Source of the DNA: Anaerolineae bacterium
GTDB taxonomy: Bacteria > Chloroflexota > Anaerolineae > UBA4142 > SHND01
DNA: 64,000 bases
Direction of reading: 5' to 3'
Assembly (NCBI GenBank): GCA_021463195.1
Contig: JAJTXZ010000012.1
Coordinates: 1-64,000, forward strand
The notes below the pieces were generated by a model that saw only the letters and a program-made list of their open reading frames with translations, was not told where the DNA came from and did no database searches. This document shows, one piece after another, positions 55,834-62,596 of this stretch. Both the position numbers and the translations under genes were made by a program. Within the stretch, counting starts at the first letter, position 1, and every line of letters begins with the position of its first letter.

Positions 55834-57828
55834 TTACGCCACCTGTCCCTTCTCGCTCCCCACTTTTTCCGCGAGTTCCAAAATCGTCATCGGTTTCGAT
55901 TCCACGATGAAACCTTTATAACACGAATCAATGCACTGTCCGCAATCCACGCACGTTTGATAATTGATTTCGACTTTGTTCGTTTTCACATTCATCACCA
56001 GCGCGGGACATTCGAATGCGACGAGACAATACTTGCAACCGTCACATTCGTCCGTCACTTCGACGCGAATGGGCTGCGCGTCAATTGGCGAACGATCATT
56101 CAACACGCATGGCCGCTGCGCGATGATGACGGCGATGCCGCCATCGGGCGCGCGCGTAAATTCATCCGCTTGTTTCAAAATGTGTTGAAAAGCATCGAGT
56201 TCGTACGGGTCCGCCGTCCGCAAAAATTTTACGCCGCACGCGCGCGCTAAATCGGGGATGCCGACGCGCGCGCCTTCTGTGCCATCCGCCAACTGCGTTT
56301 GATGCGCGGTGGGTTGAAAGCCCGTCATCGCCGTCGTGCTGTTATCGAGAATGACCAAGATAAAACGCGCGCCCGTATGCACCGCATTCGCCAAGCCGGT
56401 GACGCCCGAATGAATAAAAGTGGAATCGCCAATCGTCGCGACGATGGGTTTCGTTTTGTTGTCGAGGCGATATGCTTGATACAAACCGCTCGCAATCGTA
56501 ATCGCCGCGCCCATGTCCACGACGGTATCCACCGCGCGCAAGTTGATGCCTAGCGTATAGCAGCCAATATCGCTCGTATAGAACGCGCCGGGAAAGGTGC
56601 GGCGAATTGTATAGAACGCGGAGCGATGACCGCAGCCGGGACAGAGACGCGGACCGCGCGCGGGCAATTTCAAATCTTCCAACGCGCTATGCCACGCGGG
56701 CAAAGCGGATTCGGTCGTTTCCGGCAGCAAACCCGCTTGACGCAAAAGGCGCGCGAGAATCGGCGCGATTACATCCGGCGTGAGCTCGCCCGCGTTTGGA
56801 ATCGTGCCGTCGAGGCGTCCAAGCACGGCGCGGCGGTCGGGCAGCTGCGTTTCCATCGCGGCGTCAGGTTCTTCCAATACCAGCACGCGCTCGCAAGACG
56901 CTAGAAATTCAGCGACGCGTTTTTGCGGCAGCGGATACACTGTGCTGATTTGGAGCAGCGGAATGGGCGCGTCAAATTCTTGCAATAATTCTTGCGCGGT
57001 CGCGGCGGGAACGCCGGCGGCGAGAATGCCGAGAGGGAATTTTCGATTTTTGTTTTTTGCTTTACGCTTTTTGCTTTCCGCTTTGCGATTTTTGAATGCC
57101 GCAGGCCCAATTTCAAATCCCGCATTTTGAATTTCAAAATTAAATTGGGATGTTTCAAACTCTTGTTCGATGCGGGCGAGTTTGTCATTCAATTCTTGAT
57201 GCAGCTGCACGCGCAAGCGCGGCGTGGCAGCCCAGTGCGTCGGGTCTTTGACAAAGTTAGCGTGACGCGCGGAATGAATAATGGGTTCGAGCGAAATATT
57301 TTGGCGCGCGTGAGATACGCGCAGCGAAGAACGCAGGATGACAGGGATACGATATTTTTCCGAAAGTTCAAACGCGGCAGCGATCAGCTCTTTGGCTTGA
57401 CGCGGCGTCGCAGGATCGAATACCGGGATTTTGGCAAAGAGCGCAAAGAGCCGCGTATCCTGCTCCGTTTGCGAAGAATAGGCGCCGGGATCATCGCACA
57501 CAATCAAGAGCAAGCCACCCACCACGCCCGAATATGCCGAATTCAACAAAGGGTCGCTGGCGACGTTCAAGCCCACCTGTTTCATCGTCACTGCCGCGCG
57601 TTTGCGCGCCCAACTCGCCGCGAGCGCGACTTCGAACGCGACCTTTTCGTTCACCGACCATTCGACATAGGTGTTGAGCGCGAATTCTTTTTTGAGCGCA
57701 ATGATTTCGGGAATAATTTCCGAGCTCGGAGTGCCAGGGTAGCCCGTGACGACATTCACGTCCGCTTCGACAAGGCCGCGCGCGATGGCTTCATTGCCGA
57801 GCGCCACTTTTCGATTTGGCTTGTGCAT
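55834..57828 (-). CDS. iorA: Indolepyruvate ferredoxin oxidoreductase, alpha subunit
   Basis: 664 residues. The Pyr domain starts GNEAIARGLVEADVNVVTGY with GYPGTPSSE. The TPP domain has LCPGCGHRSAFYTIRR, SDIGCYTLGINLRAVDTV and TIGDSTFIHSGVTGLANAV. The C-terminus carries two [4Fe-4S] sites: CDGCKYCLVAFECP and CVDCGQCIDSC. This layout is specific for IorA. It makes indole-3-acetyl-CoA from indolepyruvate, and related arylpyruvates. Residues about 245-263 (KNRKAESKKRKAKNKNRKF) are a Lys-rich repeat-encoded insert between domains. It is the first gene of the catabolic run. Confidence 0.94.
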   Translation of the reverse strand: MHKPNRKVALGNEAIARGLVEADVNVVTGYPGTPSSEIIPEIIALKKEFALNTYVEWSVNEKVAFEVALAASWARKRAAVTMKQVGLNVASDPLLNSAYSGVVGGLLLIVCDDPGAYSSQTEQDTRLFALFAKIPVFDPATPRQAKELIAAAFELSEKYRIPVILRSSLRVSHARQNISLEPIIHSARHANFVKDPTHWAATPRLRVQLHQELNDKLARIEQEFETSQFNFEIQNAGFEIGPAAFKNRKAESKKRKAKNKNRKFPLGILAAGVPAATAQELLQEFDAPIPLLQISTVYPLPQKRVAEFLASCERVLVLEEPDAAMETQLPDRRAVLGRLDGTIPNAGELTPDVIAPILARLLRQAGLLPETTESALPAWHSALEDLKLPARGPRLCPGCGHRSAFYTIRRTFPGAFYTSDIGCYTLGINLRAVDTVVDMGAAITIASGLYQAYRLDNKTKPIVATIGDSTFIHSGVTGLANAVHTGARFILVILDNSTTAMTGFQPTAHQTQLADGTEGARVGIPDLARACGVKFLRTADPYELDAFQHILKQADEFTRAPDGGIAVIIAQRPCVLNDRSPIDAQPIRVEVTDECDGCKYCLVAFECPALVMNVKTNKVEINYQTCVDCGQCIDSCYKGFIVESKPMTILELAEKVGSEKGQVA
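57039..57094. repeat. Heptamer tract of 8 units inside iorA
   Basis: Eight units in phase (ATTTTCG, ATTTTTG, TTTTTTG, CTTTACG, CTTTTTG, CTTTCCG, CTTTGCG, ATTTTTG). Read on the coding strand this gives a Lys/Arg/Asn-rich linker. It is a third sequence family with the same 7-base period. Confidence 0.87.
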
Positions 57829-57893
57829 ATTTATTTACCCGTTCGCGTTTTCATCAGTTCAATTTTAAATTATATGGTCGCGCGCAACGTGAA

Positions 57894-59003
57894 TTAACTT
57901 GACAGGGGCGCGCTAAAAAATAGTTTGTTGCCGATGCGACGAAGCAAGCCCGCGAATGTCACGAGCCACGCCAACAGCGCGAGGTATATAAAATTATGCG
58001 AGATAAAATATAGGAATTCCAGTTCCATGGACTGGCCGATTTGAAAGGTAGCGACGGTATACATGCCGAGCGGAAAGACCGCGCCCCAATAGAGCGGGTC
58101 GTATTCGAGTGGAAAACGTTTGTAAAGATGTCGCCAAACCGCCAAGATGACCAGCATAGGAATCCACCAAGTGCCAGTAGCCCAATAAAAAATCGTAAAA
58201 CCTTTGAGAAAGGGTAACAGCGAGTTGAGAAACGGCGCGTCGGGGCTGTTCAAGATAAGCAAACCGCCGGCGAGCGCCGAGATTGCCATCGCGCCCATGT
58301 TAATCCAATACGGCGGCGATAAATCGCCCGGAAAAAATTTAAAAAAAGTGTAACGATAAAAGATGAGCGAGATCATCCAAATGTAGAGCATCCCGCCCCA
58401 TAGCCACATGGACAATGCCAAAAAATTTGTTTCAAGCCGATACGGTTGCGCCCAGTGCGCCGCCAGCAGCGCGCTCAAGACCGAGATGGCTTGCGTAGCC
58501 ACAACCGCAAGCAGCCAGGCGCCGGAAATTCCCTCCGCCAACGACGGTTTATTTTCTTTGACCGTAAAAACGGTAAAGATGATATAGGTCAAGCCAACCC
58601 AGAGAGCTACGCCCAAAACCCATAAAATCGCCGCGATAAAATAATTATCCAAAATGCGGATAAACTGCCCGCCCAGCAAACAGGTCGCCGCGACAAGCGT
58701 AAAAAAGCCGGGTCCGCGCTGATGGTCTGCCATGTCATGCAAGAATTCACGGCGATACCAAATCACGCGCAGAATCGTCATCACCCACAAGATCAGATAC
58801 GCAATGACATTGAGCCAAAACAACGCGATGGCGATAAATTGTAAATCTAAAAAATGCGCGGCGATGGAGACAATCCCCGTCGCCATCACGAGCGCAAAAT
58901 ACGCCGGCGACAGGTCTCGAATCTCGGTTCGCACGACAGCCAGATTCAAACGCGCCGCTCTACCCGACGAGCTGGTTACACCGCGTAAATTACGTGGAGG
59001 CAT
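57894..59003 (-). CDS. TDT-family (TehA/SLAC1-type) anion transporter
   Basis: 369 residues from the ATG at 59003, with ten predicted helices. Family segments are LSPAYFALVMATGIVSIAAH at the N-terminus, then helices with FFTLVAATCLLGGQFI, FYWATGTWWIPMLVILAVWR and YWGAVFPLGMYTVATFQIG. The TDT family covers tellurite-resistance/dicarboxylate carriers and S-type anion channels for chloride and nitrate. It is the last gene of the nar operon, 16 bases after narK, so nitrate or nitrite traffic is a reasonable inference. Confidence 0.85.
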   Translation of the reverse strand: MPPRNLRGVTSSSGRAARLNLAVVRTEIRDLSPAYFALVMATGIVSIAAHFLDLQFIAIALFWLNVIAYLILWVMTILRVIWYRREFLHDMADHQRGPGFFTLVAATCLLGGQFIRILDNYFIAAILWVLGVALWVGLTYIIFTVFTVKENKPSLAEGISGAWLLAVVATQAISVLSALLAAHWAQPYRLETNFLALSMWLWGGMLYIWMISLIFYRYTFFKFFPGDLSPPYWINMGAMAISALAGGLLILNSPDAPFLNSLLPFLKGFTIFYWATGTWWIPMLVILAVWRHLYKRFPLEYDPLYWGAVFPLGMYTVATFQIGQSMELEFLYFISHNFIYLALLAWLVTFAGLLRRIGNKLFFSAPLSS

Positions 59004-59019
59004 AATCGAGTCTCGATGG

Positions 59020-60558
59020 TCATGGCAACGGTTCGGATTGGCGTGGATTCTCCAAACTTGTTTCTTCCATCCGTCGGACTGGGGTGGAAGCGGTTGCGCG
59101 TTCCATGCCCCGAACGACAAAGTGCATCCAAAGCAGCGAAATTAAAGCCACGAACGCTAAAAAAATCCAAGTTGTAGTCCAGATCTTGGTGATGGAAAGA
59201 AGATAGCCAAAAATGAGCGGGCTAAAGAATCCGCCGAGCGCGCCCAAGACGCCCACAGTGCCGCCGACCACGCCTACGTTTGTTGGAAAATAATCGGCGA
59301 CGTGTTTGAAAACAGCGGCGGTCCCCATGCCCATCATGATGCCGACGATAAAAATCAAGCCGGTAAAAATCCACACATTCGCCTGAAAATAAATGTGGCT
59401 GACGCCGCGCGCGAGCATCTGACCCTTTTCCACCTTGTCGCCTATTTGCACAACGGGCTCGTCCCAAGTCGAGACGATGGGAAAAACGAGCAAGAACTCG
59501 CCTTTGTCATTATGCAATCCTCTAACATCTAACTTGGGGTCGAATTTGTATTCGTCTTGACCGACGACGATTTCGTCATCTTTAATCGCAGTGACTATGC
59601 CGGGGCGGCTTGCCGAGATACTCTCGCCGGGCAGGGAAATCTCCATGCGCGGCACAAACAAGAGAATCAAACAAATCAATCCAATGCCCAGCGCGCCATA
59701 CATAATCGTCCGCGCGCCCCATTTATCCGCCGCCCAGCCGCCAAAAATCCGAATGAGCGCCGCCGGCAAACTAAAAATCGCGGCAATCAAACCGGCGGTA
59801 ACCAAGCTCATCGAATATACATTCACATAATACGGAATCAACCACAGCGATAGACCGACAAAACCGCCGAACGCGAAAAAATAATACAAGCCAAAACGCC
59901 AAACTCGAATGTTCTTGAGCGGGGACAGACGCTGCGCGAGCGTTTGCGTACGCGTCTGTTCGACCAATTTGGTCGGCGCCACAATATAAAAAATAACCGC
60001 CGTGATGACTAACAAAAGCGCATAGATTTTGGGCAGCGTCCGCCACCCGTCCAAATCAGTCCCCTGACTTGTAATGATTCCCAAGATCAGCGGCGCGCCA
60101 ATACTCGTAAACGCCGCGCCAACATTGCCAACGCCAAAAATTCCCAGCGCCGTGCCTTGCTGTTCACGTTTGAACCAGAGCGAAACATAGGCGATGCCCG
60201 CCGCAAAACCCGCGCCGCTCAAGCCAAAACACAACCCCGCCAACATAAATGCGCCAAACGAGTTAGCGTAACTGGTCAAAAACATCGGGACGGCGGCGAT
60301 TAGCATCAAGATTGGAAATACGATGCGCCCGCCATATTTATCGGTAATCACGCCAATCGGCATACGCATCACCGCGCCCGTCAACACGGGAATACCAATG
60401 AGCCAGCCCATCTCGGCGGTGGTCCATGGGTATATGCCTTTGTCCACCAGAAACGTGACCAGCACGCCATTCATCGTCCATGCGGCAAAGCACACGGTAA
60501 ACGCCAAAGCGCTCATCCCTAGAGCTCGATATGCGCGGGACTGTTCAGTCATCGGCAT
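59020..60558 (-). CDS. narK: NarK-type nitrate/nitrite transporter with inserted soluble domain
   Basis: 512 residues, 12 helices, MFS fold. Nitrate-porter features are MPIGVITDKYGGRI (loop 2-3), FGLSGAGFAAGIAYVSLWFK (NS-type glycine-rich segment), and NVGVVGGTVGVLGALGGFFSP late in the second half. Residues about 305-392 between helices are not membrane-like (PGIVTAIKDDEIVVGQDEYK, then EPVVQIGDKVEKGQMLARGV) and resemble a biotinyl/lipoyl-type barrel without a visible modified lysine. The start at 60558 has GGGAG and overlaps the fmdE stop. It lies in the nar operon. Confidence 0.9.
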   Translation of the reverse strand: MPMTEQSRAYRALGMSALAFTVCFAAWTMNGVLVTFLVDKGIYPWTTAEMGWLIGIPVLTGAVMRMPIGVITDKYGGRIVFPILMLIAAVPMFLTSYANSFGAFMLAGLCFGLSGAGFAAGIAYVSLWFKREQQGTALGIFGVGNVGAAFTSIGAPLILGIITSQGTDLDGWRTLPKIYALLLVITAVIFYIVAPTKLVEQTRTQTLAQRLSPLKNIRVWRFGLYYFFAFGGFVGLSLWLIPYYVNVYSMSLVTAGLIAAIFSLPAALIRIFGGWAADKWGARTIMYGALGIGLICLILLFVPRMEISLPGESISASRPGIVTAIKDDEIVVGQDEYKFDPKLDVRGLHNDKGEFLLVFPIVSTWDEPVVQIGDKVEKGQMLARGVSHIYFQANVWIFTGLIFIVGIMMGMGTAAVFKHVADYFPTNVGVVGGTVGVLGALGGFFSPLIFGYLLSITKIWTTTWIFLAFVALISLLWMHFVVRGMERATASTPVRRMEETSLENPRQSEPLP

Positions 60559-61193
60559 AATCTCCCTTCCGTCTCGGGAAACAAATTGTTCAAACTATCC
60601 GCTTGAGCAATCTCCGCCGTCAGCGAATGATAATAGGATGAACCCGCGCAACTCTGACACAGTGTTTTAGCATGATAGACAACTTGACGTCCGTTCATGA
60701 TTTCTTCGTCGCATTGTTGACAGGTCACGCGGACGCCCGCGCGTCCGATAATCTTCTCAATGGAAGTGTTCAACTCGACCCATTGATATACCAACAGCAA
60801 ATCGTCCGGCATTAACTGATAGCCAACGAGTTGCGCCTCCCAGCGGTCGCACGTTTGCGGCGCATAATCACGCGCCATGACGCGCGCATCATGCCGCGGC
60901 GCAATCCGCACCGCGCGCCCGGTTTCGGTGTCCACAAACACCGCCGCGACTTTGCCGTAATCTTGAACGCGCAGCGTGCGCCGCCCCACCGAGCAGCCCG
61001 TCGCCTCGACGATGCCATCCGCCGCGCAGCCGTCCGTCTCGACAATGACGAGCAACCGCTTGTCCGACTGCGGCAATTCCAATCCGAGCAAGTCACCGGC
61101 ATAACCGCCCATGCGCGCGCCCAACACTTGGCGCGGACACAAGCGCGAGTGTCGGGCGGCGCAGCGTCGCAAAAGCTCGTCCAGCTCTTTCAT
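60549..61193 (-). CDS. FmdE-family protein with C-terminal zinc ribbon
   Basis: 214 residues from the ATG at 61193. The N-terminal FmdE domain has HSRLCPRQVLGARMGGYAGD, VIVETDGCAADGIVEATGCS and GKVAAVFVDTETGRAVRI. The C-terminus has a CQQC...CQSC zinc ribbon. FmdE was named for molybdenum formylmethanofuran dehydrogenase, and relatives turn up beside many molybdoenzymes. Here it lies between narI and narK, so a role in nitrate reductase molybdenum-cofactor handling is plausible, though not proven. Confidence 0.85.
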   Translation of the reverse strand: MKELDELLRRCAARHSRLCPRQVLGARMGGYAGDLLGLELPQSDKRLLVIVETDGCAADGIVEATGCSVGRRTLRVQDYGKVAAVFVDTETGRAVRIAPRHDARVMARDYAPQTCDRWEAQLVGYQLMPDDLLLVYQWVELNTSIEKIIGRAGVRVTCQQCDEEIMNGRQVVYHAKTLCQSCAGSSYYHSLTAEIAQADSLNNLFPETEGRLCR

Positions 61194-61206
61194 CTTGTTT
61201 ACTCGC

Positions 61207-61276
61207 GTTACGCAGAGGTAGAACAAACTTGAATTTGTCCTACGTTTGTAAAATTTTTTTTAGCGCAATGCGTAAC
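61207..61276. repeat. Miniature element with 8-bp terminal inverted repeats
   Basis: GTTACGCA (61207-61214) and TGCGTAAC (61269-61276) flank a 70-base element with an internal palindrome (GTAGAACAAACTTG/ATTTGTCCTAC type). It fills the 88-base gap between narI and fmdE. A degenerate relative is at 33634-33683. It looks like a MITE or REP-type unit. Confidence 0.7.
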
Positions 61277-61281
61277 AACAG

Positions 61282-61956
61282 TTATTTAGCGACACGACGA
61301 TTCCAAATTACGACTTGGATGGGACGCCACAGATAGGTGAGCGGATATGTGACGATATGCACCAAGCGCGTAAACGGAAAGAGCAAGACGAGCAAAAAGC
61401 CGCCCAGCATGTGAAACTTTACTTCCCACGGCAACGCCGTGACATGCTGGATTTCCGGATTGAGCAGGAGCAGCGAATATAGCCATGGCACGGCGGTATG
61501 CAGATACCAATCCGAACCCCAGCGATACACGAGCGCGGTCCAAAAACCTAAAATGACCTGTGTGAGCAGCGCGAATAACAAGACCCAATCCATGAACGAC
61601 ATGACAGCTTTGGCGCGCACATTGCGAAATCGGCGGGCGATGAGAATCGTGATGCCGACGATTGACATCAACGCCAGAGACAAACCGGTCAGTTCCATGA
61701 TATAGAGGCGCGTCTGGTCCGCAATCAAATCGCCCCACAGGACAGGCACGAGAAACGCGAATAGATGCGCGCTCAAAATAATGATAACGCCGTAATGCCA
61801 CGGCACTGTGCCAAAGAACAAGATTCGATTCTCAAGGAACTGCGACGAGAGACTCGAATAGGTGAAACGGTCATTAAAGTAACGGTAAAGCCCCACGACG
61901 ACGGCAATAATCACCGCCACATATGGAAAGACTGCGAACAGCACAATGTCAAACAT
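61282..61956 (-). CDS. narI: Respiratory nitrate reductase gamma subunit (cytochrome b)
   Basis: 224 residues with five helices. The ATG at 61956 fits an AAGGAGA site best; 61962 and 61974 are alternatives. NarI features are FDIVLFAVFPYVAVIIAVVV, FGTVPWHYGVIIILSAHLFA with the first haem His, and WEVKFHMLGGFLLVLLFPFT with the C-terminal haem His. It takes electrons from quinol to NarH. The frame overlaps the narJ stop region. Confidence 0.94.
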   Translation of the reverse strand: MFDIVLFAVFPYVAVIIAVVVGLYRYFNDRFTYSSLSSQFLENRILFFGTVPWHYGVIIILSAHLFAFLVPVLWGDLIADQTRLYIMELTGLSLALMSIVGITILIARRFRNVRAKAVMSFMDWVLLFALLTQVILGFWTALVYRWGSDWYLHTAVPWLYSLLLLNPEIQHVTALPWEVKFHMLGGFLLVLLFPFTRLVHIVTYPLTYLWRPIQVVIWNRRVAK

Positions 61957-61970
61957 CGTCATTTCTCCTT

Positions 61971-62594
61971 TCAAGCATATGCCGTCGGCATAGCATATTC
62001 AACAGTCTCTTCGTTCAGCAAGGACGCGTCATCCAGAGCCACAGTCAAAAGCGTCATGCGCAGAGCTTCCAACACGCACCGATATTCATCGCCTTTGGCG
62101 CGCGGTTTAGGAATATCGGGGTCGGGTAGTTCTTCGTCGCTGCCCTTGAGCATCTTTTTCAAGGTCGGATGCAGCGCTTCACGAATAATTTCTTCGGTCT
62201 CGGTCGCGTCATCATTTACGGCGAGAAAACGCAAGAGCGCCGCCAGATGGTCAGGCAATTCCGCGCCATATTCAATGGCATAGGGGCGATAGAGCTCTTT
62301 TAACGCCAAGAGAAACGTGCTGCGTTTGTACGATTCGCCAAAGAGATGATAGCCGACGTAGGGATGACAAGTCGCGTCAAGTTCAAAGACGGCGGTGTAC
62401 ACTTCTTCCAGTTGAGATAGCGTAGTTGTCGCGGCGAATGCTTCAAACTCGCGCAAGAGCGCAGCCGCTTCCGCGCTGCGTCCGGCGACGAGCGCAGCGC
62501 ATTCGGCAGCTATGCCGATGCGCTCGGAGCGAGGATAATCGAGCAATTCGCCAAAGAGCCAAAAGACGCGCCCTTTAATCGGTTCGCCAATCAT
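61971..62594 (-). CDS. narJ: Nitrate reductase assembly chaperone
   Basis: 207 residues, all-helical TorD/NarJ family: FWLFGELLDYPRSERIGIAA, LEEVYTAVFELDATCHPYVG, HLFGESYKRSTFLLALKELY and LPDHLAALLRFLA. It guides molybdenum-cofactor insertion into NarG and membrane attachment. It starts 2 bases after the narH stop and precedes narI, the usual order. Confidence 0.93.
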   Translation of the reverse strand: MIGEPIKGRVFWLFGELLDYPRSERIGIAAECAALVAGRSAEAAALLREFEAFAATTTLSQLEEVYTAVFELDATCHPYVGYHLFGESYKRSTFLLALKELYRPYAIEYGAELPDHLAALLRFLAVNDDATETEEIIREALHPTLKKMLKGSDEELPDPDIPKPRAKGDEYRCVLEALRMTLLTVALDDASLLNEETVEYAMPTAYA

Positions 62595-62596
62595 AT

